A stretch of 64,000 nucleotides of DNA from the NCBI GenBank assembly GCA_017965495.1, contig JAGCPW010000025.1, forward strand, positions 1 through 64,000. The letters run 5' to 3'. A program made the position numbers and the translations under genes. This document shows, piece by piece, positions 24,997 through 35,300 of the stretch (position 1 is its first letter; each line of letters begins with the position of its first letter). The stretch comes from Eubacterium sp. (GTDB lineage Bacteria; Bacillota; Clostridia; Lachnospirales; Lachnospiraceae). Under the pieces are notes generated by a model. The model saw only the letters and a program-made list of their open reading frames with translations, was not told where the DNA came from and did not search any database.

Positions 24997-26847
24997 ATGA
25001 GTAGTTTTGATATAAAAGAAGAACTAAAAAAAGTACCACAGACTCCAGGCGTTTATTTGATGAAAAACTCTCACGCAGATGTAATCTATGTGGGTAAAGC
25101 CATCAATTTAAAACGCCGAGTCAGTTCGTACTTTAGAGCGGGAGCCCGTCACAGTCAAAAGATAGCGTCCATGGTATCCAATGTAGATGCCTTCGAGTAC
25201 ATTATCACTGACTCTGAACTAGAGGCTCTCATTTTAGAATGTAATCTAATAAAAGAATACAGACCAAAGTACAACACGATGCTTATGGATGACAAGACTT
25301 ATCCATATATCCAGGTGACTTTGGGCGAGGACTTTCCAAAGATTAGACTTTCTAGAAAAATGAAAAAGGATAAAAACAAATACTATGGTCCATTTACTAG
25401 TGGTCTAGCAGTTAGAGATACTATTGAACTACTCCAAAAGATGTACAAAATAAGAAACTGCAACAAGTCTCTTGAGGCAGATGCAGAAGGTCTTGCCAAA
25501 CCTAACGGTAGACCTTGTCTTTACTATCATATTGGTCAGTGCGATGGCGCATGCCAGGGAATGATTTCTAAAGATGATTATAAAAAGCACGTGGAAGATG
25601 CAATGAGCTTTCTTGACGGAAAGTTCACTGAAGTGCGCGATGAATTAGAAGAGAAAATGATGGAGGCTTCCAACAATCAAGATTTCGAGGCCGCCAAAGA
25701 ATACAGAGATTTGATTGCTAGCATCAATCATGTAGCAGGAAATCAAAAGATTGTCACTCACAAGTTTGAGGACAGAGATATTATTGCTTACGACTCTTTA
25801 GAGGGAGAGACAGTGGTAGTTGTTTTCTTTGTGAGAAATGGAAAGTTGATTGGAAGAGAAAACTTCTATATGAAGACAGAAGAAAACGACGGCAAAGAAA
25901 TTCTAACCAACTTTATCAAGCAGTATTATATAGGAACACCATTCATTCCTCATCAGATTTTGACGCAGGAGGAAGTGGATGAGCCTGAACTTATAAGTGA
26001 GATGTTATCTAGAAATTTAAACTACACAGTTCAGATTGCAAATCCAAAGAAGGGTCAGAAAGAAAAGCTAGTTGAGCTTGCTCAGAAGAATGCAGCCAAC
26101 TTACTCAAGCAGAATAAAGAGAGATACAGAAGAGAAGAAAAAAGAACTGTGGGTGCTGTTAAGGAAATTGAAAAACTTATCGGCATTTCAGATGTAGTTC
26201 GAATAGAGTCTTACGATATTTCAAACACAAGTGGATATGAGTCAGTGGGATCTATGGTTGTTTATGAAAATGGAAAGCCAAAGAGGAACCACTACAGAAA
26301 GTTTAAGATAAAGACTGTGCAAGGACCTGATGATTACGCGAGTATGCATGAGGTTTTGCTACGCCGCTTCACACACGGCCTAGAATCAAAAGACGATATG
26401 GATTCATTTGCCAAATTCCCAGATTTGCTTTTGATGGACGGTGGAAAAGGACAAGTTAATATTGCGCTGGAAGTTTTAAAAGAAGTGGGACTTGATATTC
26501 CAGTTTGTGGAATGGTAAAAGACGATAACCACAACACTAGAGGCCTTTATTTTAACAACGAAGAAATAGATATTGACAAACGAAGCGAAGCGTTTAAACT
26601 AATCACGAGAATTCAGGATGAGACTCACAGATTTGCTATTGAGTATCACAGAAGATTACGAGGCAAGAAGGAAATCAAGTCTATCTTGGATGATATAGAA
26701 GGAGTGGGCCCTAGCAGAAGAAAGGCTTTGATGAAGGCATTCAAAGATATTGACAAAATTAGAAGCGCTAGCGTGGAAGAACTGACAAAAGCCGATGGCA
26801 TAACAGAAAATGTAGCCAAAAACATTTACGAGTATTTTCATAAATGA
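24997..26847 (+). CDS. uvrC: Excinuclease ABC subunit C
   Basis: A 616-residue nucleotide excision repair nuclease that makes the 3' and 5' cuts around a lesion bound by UvrAB. The domain order is: GIY-YIG nuclease (PGVYLMKN, VIYVGKA; residues 14-90), UVR motif for UvrB contact (about 205-240), RNase-H-like endonuclease domain (ESYDISNTSG near 405, LLMDGGKGQ near 483), and a C-terminal double helix-hairpin-helix. Length and motifs are standard. It begins the conserved block uvrC-hprK-glcK-murB-rapZ-whiA. Confidence 0.97.
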   Translation: MSSFDIKEELKKVPQTPGVYLMKNSHADVIYVGKAINLKRRVSSYFRAGARHSQKIASMVSNVDAFEYIITDSELEALILECNLIKEYRPKYNTMLMDDKTYPYIQVTLGEDFPKIRLSRKMKKDKNKYYGPFTSGLAVRDTIELLQKMYKIRNCNKSLEADAEGLAKPNGRPCLYYHIGQCDGACQGMISKDDYKKHVEDAMSFLDGKFTEVRDELEEKMMEASNNQDFEAAKEYRDLIASINHVAGNQKIVTHKFEDRDIIAYDSLEGETVVVVFFVRNGKLIGRENFYMKTEENDGKEILTNFIKQYYIGTPFIPHQILTQEEVDEPELISEMLSRNLNYTVQIANPKKGQKEKLVELAQKNAANLLKQNKERYRREEKRTVGAVKEIEKLIGISDVVRIESYDISNTSGYESVGSMVVYENGKPKRNHYRKFKIKTVQGPDDYASMHEVLLRRFTHGLESKDDMDSFAKFPDLLLMDGGKGQVNIALEVLKEVGLDIPVCGMVKDDNHNTRGLYFNNEEIDIDKRSEAFKLITRIQDETHRFAIEYHRRLRGKKEIKSILDDIEGVGPSRRKALMKAFKDIDKIRSASVEELTKADGITENVAKNIYEYFHK

Positions 26848-26896
26848 TAAAATAATAAAGATGGAGTAAAACTATTCTTATAAATCGGAGGATGTT

Positions 26897-27823
26897 ATGG
26901 AGAATCTTAGATTTAGCGAAATCGTTAAAAATTATGGACTAGTATATTACACACCTGAGATAGATCCAGATGATGTAATCATTAACACGCCAGAAGTTAA
27001 CAGACCTGCTTTGCAGCTGGCTGGCTTTTTTGAGCACTTTGATAAAGAGCGTGTTCAGGTTATTGGAAATGTGGAATGTGCTTTCCTTGATAATATGGAA
27101 AAGAAAAACCGTGTTTGGGTTTATGATAAATTGATGAGCAGTGGAATTCCTTGCCTTATCATTTGTCGAGGAGTAGACCCAGACAAAGAACTATTAGAAG
27201 CAGCAGTTAAATACGGAGTGCCAGTAGCTACTACAGAGATGGCTACTTCGCCATTTGACGCGGAACTTACTAGATGGCTTCACGTACAGCTTGCGCCAGA
27301 AAAGACTATCCACGGAGTGTTGGTAGATGTGTACGGCGAAGGTGTTTTAATTATGGGTGAGAGCGGCATCGGTAAATCAGAAGCTGCCCTTGAACTAATC
27401 AAGCGCGGACATAGACTAGTAAGTGACGATGTGGTTGTTGTTAAGAAAGTAAGTGATGAGACTTTGATTGGAACATCACCTGATATGACAAAGCATTTGA
27501 TTGAACTTCGCGGTATCGGAGTGATTGATGTTAAGGCACTGTTTGGTGTTGAAAGTATATTGGATACTGCCAACATTGATATGGTTATCCAACTAGAAGA
27601 GTGGGACCGCGGCAAAGATTATGACAGACTTGGCTTAATAGATCACCACATTGATATTCTTGGAAACCAAGTTATAAGTTACAACATCCCAGTAAGACCT
27701 GGTAGAAACGTAGCAGTAATAGTTGAGTCTGCTTCAGTTAACCACAGACAGAAAATGCTTGGATATAATGCAGCAAAAGAATTAGAGAGAAGAGTGGAAG
27801 AAAGTTTCTCAGATGATAAATAA
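26897..27823 (+). CDS. hprK: HPr kinase/phosphorylase
   Basis: A 308-residue bifunctional enzyme that phosphorylates or dephosphorylates Ser46 of HPr, the main sensor of carbon catabolite control in Firmicutes. The P-loop GESGIGKS is near residues 153-160, the following SDDVV segment and the C-terminal signature region (IQLEEWDRGKDYDRLG) are all present. CGGAGGA before the ATG is a strong ribosome-binding site. It lies next to a ROK glucokinase gene, linking sugar kinase and catabolite control. HPr itself (ptsH) is not in the window. Confidence 0.96.
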   Translation: MENLRFSEIVKNYGLVYYTPEIDPDDVIINTPEVNRPALQLAGFFEHFDKERVQVIGNVECAFLDNMEKKNRVWVYDKLMSSGIPCLIICRGVDPDKELLEAAVKYGVPVATTEMATSPFDAELTRWLHVQLAPEKTIHGVLVDVYGEGVLIMGESGIGKSEAALELIKRGHRLVSDDVVVVKKVSDETLIGTSPDMTKHLIELRGIGVIDVKALFGVESILDTANIDMVIQLEEWDRGKDYDRLGLIDHHIDILGNQVISYNIPVRPGRNVAVIVESASVNHRQKMLGYNAAKELERRVEESFSDDK

Positions 27824-27861
27824 TTGTTTAGTGAGGAAGACTAAAGAATTTAGGAGTTAAC

Positions 27862-28827
27862 ATGAGAGAATATTGTTTTGGAGTGGATGTCGGTGGCACC
27901 ACAGTAAAAATTGGATTAATAAAAACTACTGGTGAGATAGTAGAAAAGTGGGAGATAGAGACTGACACTAGTAATAATGGTGAAAACATATTGGGAGATA
28001 TTTGTAAATCTCTTGATGCCAAACTAGAACAGTGGAATCTTAAACCAAATGATGTAGAGGGAGTAGGAATTGGACTTCCAGGCCCAGTGCTTGAAAATGG
28101 AACAGTTTTAAACTGTGTAAATTTAGGCTGGGGTACTTTTAATGTGGTAGAAAAAATGTCACAGTTGTTCCATGATGTTCCAGTGAAGGCCGACAACGAT
28201 GCCAATGTGGCAGCGCTGGGTGAAGACTGGATGGGAGCAGGAAAAGATTACAGCAGCATAGTAATGGTTACTCTTGGCACTGGTGTAGGTGGCGGAGTGA
28301 TTATTAATAATAAAATAGTTCAGGGCTTTAACGGAGGCGCTGGAGAAATTGGACACATCACTGTAAATGAAGATGAGACTGAAAGTTGTAACTGCGGAAG
28401 ATTTGGATGTCTAGAACAGTATTGTTCAGCCACAGGTGTGGTTAGACTTGCTAATAGATATTTGGAAAGTCACGGTGAGCCTACCAAGATGAGAGATATG
28501 AACCCTCTTGCTTGTAGAGACGTGTTTAACTTAGCAAAAGATGGTGACGAGGGAGCCATGGCTGTAGTTAGAGAGATGTCAGACTACCTCGGCAAAGGAC
28601 TTGCTGTTATTGCCAGCGTAGTTAACCCACAAGCTTTTGTGATAGGCGGTGGAGTGAGCAAGGCTGGACAGTTTTTGATTGACAATGTTGAAAATATTTA
28701 TAGAAAAAGTTGTTTTGCACCATGTAGCAATGCTGAAGTAAAATTAGCAGAACTTGGCAACGATGCAGGAATCATTGGAGCGGCAGCTTTAGTTTCTAGA
28801 GCAGAAGACAAAGTAATTTTAGACTAA
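27862..28827 (+). CDS. glcK: ROK-family glucokinase
   Basis: A 321-residue cytoplasmic sugar kinase. The ATP-binding DVGGTTVKIGL is at the N-terminus, the catalytic DNDAN is near residue 112, and the ROK zinc site is a GEIGHI histidine plus CNCGRFGCLE cysteines (about 165-190). Enzymes of this type phosphorylate glucose with ATP. It sits between hprK and murB with gaps of 38 and 9 bases. Confidence 0.93.
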   Translation: MREYCFGVDVGGTTVKIGLIKTTGEIVEKWEIETDTSNNGENILGDICKSLDAKLEQWNLKPNDVEGVGIGLPGPVLENGTVLNCVNLGWGTFNVVEKMSQLFHDVPVKADNDANVAALGEDWMGAGKDYSSIVMVTLGTGVGGGVIINNKIVQGFNGGAGEIGHITVNEDETESCNCGRFGCLEQYCSATGVVRLANRYLESHGEPTKMRDMNPLACRDVFNLAKDGDEGAMAVVREMSDYLGKGLAVIASVVNPQAFVIGGGVSKAGQFLIDNVENIYRKSCFAPCSNAEVKLAELGNDAGIIGAAALVSRAEDKVILD

Positions 28828-28836
28828 GGATTTAAG

Positions 28837-29730
28837 ATGATAGATACTTTAAAACAGATTGTTGGAGAAAACAGCATATTAGAAAATGAGAACATGGCAA
28901 ATCACACTACATTCAAGTGTGGTGGAAATGCCAGTCTTTATATTGCACCCAACTCTACAGATGAACTTGTAAAAGTGCTAGAAGTTTTAAGAAGTGAAAA
29001 CTATCCATATATGGTTATCGGAAACGGAAGTAACTTGCTAGTTAAAGATGAGGGTTATGATGGAGCTATAGTGGAAGTTGATAAAAAGATTTCTGAGATA
29101 GATGTGCGTGGTGAAGAAATAGTAGTGGAAGCTGGAGCCAAACTATCAAAGGTGGCTACTATTGCTATGGAAAATGATTTGGCTGGTTTTGAGTTTGCAC
29201 ACGGAATTCCTGGAAATATGGGTGGTGCAGTTGTAATGAATGCTGGAGCCTACGGCGGAGAGATGAAAGATGTTCTAAAGTGGGTGAAGGTAGTAGATCA
29301 AAATGGTGAGATTAAAACTCTAGAGAATGAAGAACTAGAATTGGGATATAGAACAAGCCGAGTAATGAAAGAAAAGATGATAGTACTAGAGGCATGTATC
29401 AAACTTGAACTTGGAGTGATGGGTGAGATAGCAGAAGTTATGGCTCTTCTTATGAGCAAGAGAAAAGCTAGTCAGCCATTAGAGTATCCAAGTGCAGGTT
29501 CAACATTTAAAAGACCTGAGGGTTACTATGCCGGAAAGTTAGTGCAGGATGCTGGCATGAAAGGTTACCGCGTGGGCGATGCCATGGTGTCAGATAAGCA
29601 CAGCGGATTTGTAATCAACTGTGGAAATGCCACAGCTACAGAAGTAATTCAGGTTATTAAGGATGTACAGGCTAAAGTGAAGGAAGACTTTGGCGTAGAT
29701 TTAGAAACAGAAGTAAGAATTATCGGATAA
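28837..29730 (+). CDS. murB: UDP-N-acetylenolpyruvoylglucosamine reductase
   Basis: A 297-residue FAD enzyme that reduces UDP-GlcNAc-enolpyruvate to UDP-MurNAc with NADPH in peptidoglycan precursor synthesis. The FAD-binding GNGSNLLV, the VVMNAGAYGGE segment and the catalytic Ser in SAGSTFKRP identify a type II MurB of normal length. Its partner murA lies at 48.8 kb. Confidence 0.96.
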   Translation: MIDTLKQIVGENSILENENMANHTTFKCGGNASLYIAPNSTDELVKVLEVLRSENYPYMVIGNGSNLLVKDEGYDGAIVEVDKKISEIDVRGEEIVVEAGAKLSKVATIAMENDLAGFEFAHGIPGNMGGAVVMNAGAYGGEMKDVLKWVKVVDQNGEIKTLENEELELGYRTSRVMKEKMIVLEACIKLELGVMGEIAEVMALLMSKRKASQPLEYPSAGSTFKRPEGYYAGKLVQDAGMKGYRVGDAMVSDKHSGFVINCGNATATEVIQVIKDVQAKVKEDFGVDLETEVRIIG

Positions 29731-29763
29731 AACACTGGTTTACATAAATGTGAGGTATAAAAT

Positions 29764-30624
29764 ATGCGTTTTGTAATTGTAACCGGAATTTCCGGAGCAG
29801 GAAAAATTTCAGCATTAAAGATTTTTGAGGACAGCGGTTTCTACTGCGCAGATAATCTACCTATTGAGTTAATCAATAACTTTGCAGATTTGGTTTTTGC
29901 TGAAAACAGCGAGAAGAACAAAGTAGCAATAGGAGTAGATATCAGAAGTGGTGCTCGTCTTGATAAGATGAACGATGTTCTTAAAGAACTAAAAGAAAAG
30001 GATCAAGACTATGAGATTCTATTCTTAGATTGTGACAACGACACATTGGTTAAACGTTTTAAAGAGACAAGACGCTCTCACCCAATGGGTGACAAAGACA
30101 GTGTGTACAACGAGATAGAAGAGGAAAGAGAAAAGTTAGCTTTCCTAAAAGATCAAGCCGACTATATTATTGATACTACTAATCTTTTAATAAGAGATTT
30201 ACGAAAAGAGATAGAAAACATCTTTATAAAAGATAAAGAGTACAACAACTTATATGTAACTATCCTATCTTTCGGTTTTAAATATGGTGTACCTGCAGAT
30301 TGCGATTTGGTGTTTGACGTAAGATTCTTGCCAAACCCATACTACGTACCAAAACTTAAAAAGAAAACGGGCGAAGACAAAGATGTACAAGAGTTTGTAC
30401 TTAATTCACCAGTTTCAGAAATATTTATCGACAAACTTTTTGATATGGTAGACTTCCTAATTCCAAACTACATAGATGAGGGAAAGAACCAACTAGTTAT
30501 CGGTATTGGTTGTACAGGTGGGCATCACAGATCAGTTACAGTAGCTAATGAACTATACAAAAAACTTTCTACAGATGATAAAGATTACGGCTTGAGAAAA
30601 GCACACCGTGATATTGATAGATAA
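29764..30624 (+). CDS. rapZ: RapZ/YvcJ-family nucleotide-binding protein with altered P-loop
   Basis: A 286-residue protein of the RapZ (YvcJ) family, known as a nucleotide-binding protein in Bacillus and an RNase adaptor in E. coli. The C-terminal domain has the conserved GCTGGHHRSV motif. The N-terminal Walker A reads GISGAGKIS (residues 8-16): the Ser/Thr after the invariant Lys14, which coordinates magnesium, is Ile15. A single base change (AGT to ATT) would explain it. Whether nucleotide binding survives is unknown; Ser16 might substitute. The usual neighbour yvcK is absent, and whiA follows 2 bases later. Confidence 0.92.
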   Translation: MRFVIVTGISGAGKISALKIFEDSGFYCADNLPIELINNFADLVFAENSEKNKVAIGVDIRSGARLDKMNDVLKELKEKDQDYEILFLDCDNDTLVKRFKETRRSHPMGDKDSVYNEIEEEREKLAFLKDQADYIIDTTNLLIRDLRKEIENIFIKDKEYNNLYVTILSFGFKYGVPADCDLVFDVRFLPNPYYVPKLKKKTGEDKDVQEFVLNSPVSEIFIDKLFDMVDFLIPNYIDEGKNQLVIGIGCTGGHHRSVTVANELYKKLSTDDKDYGLRKAHRDIDR

Positions 30625-30626
30625 TT

Positions 30627-31586
30627 ATGAGTTTTACTTCAAAAGTAAAAACTGAATTAGCGGATCGCATTAGTAATGCAAAACATTGCAGGGTAGCAGA
30701 GATTGCTGCCCTGATTTCAATGTGTGGAAATGTTTCAATAGATGAACATGACCATTACACAGTAAATATCAAGACTGACACAGAAGTGACAGCTAAGAAA
30801 TTTAGAGAACTTCTCTGGAAATCTTTCCATATAGATACAGATGTGGAGGAGAAGGATAAGCAACTATCTCACTCCAAGAAAACATATATTGTTGAAATTA
30901 AGAATAGTAAAGATGCTCTTTTTGTTTTGAACGAGACTAAAATTATGAACAGTCAAAATGAGATAGAAGAGCAGATGAATATCGATAAAAATGAAATAAT
31001 TAAAAGGGACTGTTGCAAGAGAGCCTATCTTAGAGGTGCATTTCTAGCAGCAGGGTCTATTAGCAACCCAGAAAAGTCTTATCATTTTGAGATTAACTGC
31101 ACAAACGAAAACAAAGCTAACCAAATAGTGGATATATTAAAGTCCTTTGACGTGGATGCAAAGACTTTGAATAGGAGAAGTAAGTTCATTGTGTATTTAA
31201 AGGACAGCGAGAAAGTGGTAGATGCGCTAAACATTATGGAAGCGCCTATTGCGCTACTAGAAGTTGAGACTATTAAGATTGACAAGCAGATGGCTAACAA
31301 GGTAAATAGACAGATGAACTGCGATCAAGCTAATATCAATAAGACGGTTAATGCTTCGCAAAGAATGATTGAGAATATTAATTATATAGAAGAGGAAGTT
31401 GGGCTTTCATACTTGCCAGAGAAACTCCAGCAAATTGCACGAATTAGGGTGGAAAATCCGGATGCATCTTTGCAGGAAATTGGCGATATGATGGTACCAT
31501 CTCTAGGCAAATCTGGAGTTAATCATAGGCTAAGAAAGATTAGCGAAATTGCCGAGAATTTAAGGGCTGAAGAAGGGTCTAAATAG
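30627..31586 (+). CDS. whiA: WhiA-family DNA-binding protein
   Basis: A 319-residue protein with a LAGLIDADG-type N-terminal part (about 1-200, RGAFLAAGSISNPEKSYH) and a C-terminal helix-turn-helix (PDASLQEIGDMMVPSLGKSGVNHRLRK split over two helices, about 275-310). WhiA affects cell division and chromosome segregation in Bacillus and sporulation in Streptomyces. The start is 2 bases after rapZ, so they are translationally linked. Confidence 0.95.
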   Translation: MSFTSKVKTELADRISNAKHCRVAEIAALISMCGNVSIDEHDHYTVNIKTDTEVTAKKFRELLWKSFHIDTDVEEKDKQLSHSKKTYIVEIKNSKDALFVLNETKIMNSQNEIEEQMNIDKNEIIKRDCCKRAYLRGAFLAAGSISNPEKSYHFEINCTNENKANQIVDILKSFDVDAKTLNRRSKFIVYLKDSEKVVDALNIMEAPIALLEVETIKIDKQMANKVNRQMNCDQANINKTVNASQRMIENINYIEEEVGLSYLPEKLQQIARIRVENPDASLQEIGDMMVPSLGKSGVNHRLRKISEIAENLRAEEGSK

Positions 31587-31598
31587 GCTTATAGCCTT

Positions 31599-31628
31599 TT
31601 GACAAAGGCAGTTATAGTGTAGTAAAAT
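31599..31628 (+). promoter_or_regulatory. Promoter upstream of the membrane-protein gene
   Basis: TTGACA (31599-31604), an 18-base spacer and TAAAAT (31623-31628). Since transcription would start near 31635, the ATG at 31627 is excluded as a start codon. Confidence 0.65.
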
Positions 31629-31662
31629 GACTACTAGGATTATTTGTATCGGAGATGATTTT

Positions 31663-32298
31663 ATGAGCAGAGTTAGAGCAATGTTTGTATACTTTTTTGT
31701 ACTTTTAGGTGAGGCTGCGCTTGTTTTTATGGCAAAGGAGCCTACTACTTGTACAGGTACAATTTATATCATGAAAATCACAGGCGGAAACCAGCTTGAT
31801 AAGGTGGAGAAGGTTAGACAGTTGTCCCACATTACAGTTGGTGTTATCTGTTTGTTGGCTTGTATTGGATTATTACTTATGGCGATTGACCTAATTGGAG
31901 GAAAGTCCAAAGGGCTACTCAAGTTTGCATATTTATTTATGGCAGTTTATAACTTGATTCAAGTAGTTGCTTGTATTTACATCTTCGCATCTACAGATCT
32001 CATTAGATCAAGTACACAGAAAGCTAATTGCTTAGTTTACTTTATCTCGCAATGTATACTACTTATAGTTATGAGTTTGTATATTTTACGTGAGTTAGGC
32101 TTGATGAGATTTTTGGATAAATTATCTGCAGTATTATTGCTAGCTATTGTTGGCCAGATAGTATCAAATGGTTTATTACTAAGAAATGCTAATATAAAGG
32201 AATCATTGATTTATGGTTGCATTACAGCATTACCAACGTTGGCGATATTTGTTTTTGAGGCATTTGTTTTGGAGGCTTCGATACGACAGAATAGATAA
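31663..32298 (+). CDS. Polytopic membrane protein of unknown function
   Basis: A protein of about 211 residues with five or six hydrophobic segments, at about 5-24, 60-80, 90-112, 125-145, 155-172 and 180-203 of the chosen frame. It has no recognised motif. I chose the ATG at 31663 because GGAG (31651-31654) precedes it and the earlier in-frame ATG lies within the promoter. It stands alone between whiA and dnaE with its own promoter and terminator. Two cysteines in an early TTCTGT-like loop are the only distinctive residues. Confidence 0.7.
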   Translation: MSRVRAMFVYFFVLLGEAALVFMAKEPTTCTGTIYIMKITGGNQLDKVEKVRQLSHITVGVICLLACIGLLLMAIDLIGGKSKGLLKFAYLFMAVYNLIQVVACIYIFASTDLIRSSTQKANCLVYFISQCILLIVMSLYILRELGLMRFLDKLSAVLLLAIVGQIVSNGLLLRNANIKESLIYGCITALPTLAIFVFEAFVLEASIRQNR

Positions 32299-32308
32299 TC
32301 GAAAGTAC

Positions 32309-32339
32309 AAACTTCCGGAAAACCTTCCGGAAGTTTTTT
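32309..32339 (+). terminator. Intrinsic terminator before dnaE
   Basis: AAACTTCCGGAA (32309-32320) and TTCCGGAAGTTT (32325-32336) form a perfect 12-bp stem with an AACC loop, followed by further T residues. Confidence 0.93.
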
Positions 32340-32354
32340 ACAATAGGGAGACTT

Positions 32355-35300
32355 ATGGATTTTACACATTTGCATGTCCATACAGAATACAGTCTGTTGG
32401 ACGGCTCAAGTAAAATTAAAGAGATTACAAAGCAGGCCAAGGAGCTTGGAATGAACAGTCTCGCCATTACAGATCACGGTGTGATGTATGGCGCGATTGA
32501 TTTTTATCGTGCGGCCAAAGATGCTGGCATTAAGCCAATTATTGGTTGCGAGGTCTATGTGGCTCCAGGTTCAAGGTTTGAAAAAGAAGCAGGTGAAAGT
32601 GAGGACCGTTACTATCACCTCATTTTGCTTGCAGAAAACAATAAGGGTTATGAGAACCTCTGCAAGATTGTATCTAAAGGTTTTGTGGACGGATTTTACT
32701 ACAAGCCAAGAGTGGATTACGAAGTGCTAGAAGAATTCCATGAGGGAATCATTTGTCTTAGTGCTTGTCTTGCGGGTGAAGTTCAAAGAAACTTAGCGCG
32801 TGAAGATTACGAGGCCGGCAAAGAAGCCGCACTTAAGTATTTAAAGATTTTTGGCGAGGGTAACTATTTCCTTGAGATGCAAGATCACGGAATCCCTGAG
32901 CAGCAGACTGTAAATCAGCAATTGCTAAGACTTAGCAAAGATATAAATGTGGATTTGGTTTGTACAAACGATGTTCACTATACATACAAAGACGATGTGG
33001 AAGCACATGACATTTTGCTTTGCATACAAACTGGTAAACGCAAAAGCGATGAAGACAGAATGCGCTACGAAGGTGGCCAGTATTATTTGAAGAGCCCAGA
33101 GGAGATGGCAGAGTTATTTAAGTATGCGCCACAGGCTCTTGAAAATACACAAAAGATTGCAGACAGATGTAATGTGGACTTTGAGTTTGGAGTCACAAAG
33201 TTGCCTAACTTTGACGTGCCAGAAGGTTATACTCCTTGGACATATCTAAAGGAACTTTGCGAGAAGGGGTTAGAGAAGAGATACCCTGTTATGCGAGGAG
33301 AGGAAGATCCAAACTGCAGCGCTACTAAAGAAGAACTCCAAGAGAGACTTAACTTTGAATTAAATACGATTAAGGATATGGGATACATTGAGTATTTCTT
33401 GATTGTTTGGGACTTTATAGATTACGCGAAGAGAAACGGAATCCCTGTAGGCCCAGGACGTGGTTCGGCTGCGGGTAGTATCGTTTCATATTGTTTAGAG
33501 ATTACAGACATTGAGCCAGTTCGTTACAACTTGCTATTTGAGCGTTTCCTAAATCCGGAGCGTGTGTCTATGCCCGATATTGATATCGACTTCTGTATCG
33601 AGAGACGCCAGGAAGTGATTGATTACGTGGCAGAAAAGTACGGCAAAGACCATGTGGCTCAGATTGTTACTTTTGGAACACTTAAAGCGAAGGGTGTAGT
33701 AAGAGACGTGGGACGTGTTCTTGATATGCCTTATGCTAGATGCGATCAAATCGCAAAAATGATTCCAAACGAGTTAAATATTACTTTGGCGGAAGCCCTT
33801 GCTACTAGCAACGAACTAAAGACAGAGTACGATAGTGACCCAGAGGTTAAATACTTAATTGATATGTCAATGAGACTAGAGGGACTTCCACGTCACGCAT
33901 CAATGCATGCGGCCGGCGTAGTTATCTGTGCTAAACCTGTGGATGAGTATGTTCCTTTGTCGCTAGCGAGCGATGGTTCCATCACCACACAATACATTAT
34001 GACTACGCTAGAAGAACTAGGACTTCTTAAAATGGACTTCCTTGGTCTTCGAAACTTAACTGTAATTCAAAACACAATCGACCTTATAAAAGAAAACAAG
34101 GGCGATGTGGTCAACTTAAAAGAAATAGATTACGACGATAAGAAAGTTCTAGGATATATCGGAACAGGAAACACTGAGGGCATCTTCCAACTTGAGAGCG
34201 CAGGTATGAAGAGTTTTATGAAGGAACTTAAGCCTCAGTCTCTAGAAGATGTTATAGCCGGTATTTCTTTGTACCGTCCAGGTCCTATGGACTTTATTCC
34301 AAAATATGAAGAGGGCAAGAATAATCCTGGCGCGGTTACTTACGATTGCCCAGAGCTTGAGCCTATCCTCAAACCAACTTATGGCTGTATCGTATACCAA
34401 GAGCAAGTTATGCAGATAGTTCGTGACTTGGCTGGATATACACTTGGCAGAAGTGATTTGCTTCGCCGTGCTATGAGTAAGAAGAAACAAGACGTCATGG
34501 ACAAAGAACGTCAGAACTTCGTTTACGGTAATGAGGACGAGGGCGTCAAAGGATGCGTAAACAACGGAATAGATGAGGCTATCGCCAATAAGATTTATGA
34601 TGAGATGACAGATTTTGCAAAGTATGCGTTTAATAAGTCTCACGCGGCAGCTTATGCTGTAGTGGCGTATCAAACAGCATATCTCAAATACTATTATCCA
34701 ACAGAGTTTATGGCAGCTATGCTTTCATCTGTTATGGACAACTCATCTAAGGTGGCAGAGTATATCTACTCATGTCGTTCAATGGGAATTGAGATTTTGC
34801 CGCCAGATATCAATGAGGGATTTAGTGATTTCTCAGCAGCAGGAGATAGCATCAGATATGGACTTACAGCTATTAAGAGTGTAGGTCGTCCTATCATTTC
34901 AGCTATCATTGAAGAGCGCGAGAAGAACGGCAAGTTCAATGATATAGACGAGTTCATTTCTAGAACTATGCAGCACGGTGTTAACAAGCGTGCGATTGAA
35001 AACTTCATCAAATGTGGAGCGTTTGATTCATTTGGCGCTACAAGAAAACAGATGATGATGGTTTATAACGATATTTGCGACAGTATCTCACAGGAAAACA
35101 AGACTGCTATGGAAGGACAAGTTTCATTCTTTGATATAGCAGATGAAGAGACTAAAGATGCATACAAAGTTAAACTTCCAAACTGTGGCGAGTTTGACAA
35201 AGAACAACTTTTAGAATTTGAAAAAGAGATTCTTGGAATATATGTAAGTGGACATCCACTAGATGAATTGGAAGATAAGTGGAAGAGCCACATTACAAAT

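Noticed and set aside
29731..30626. rapZ as a pseudogene because of its altered P-loop
   Set aside because: The frame is complete, the C-terminal domain is conserved, and spacing to whiA is normal; a substitution alone does not show loss of function.
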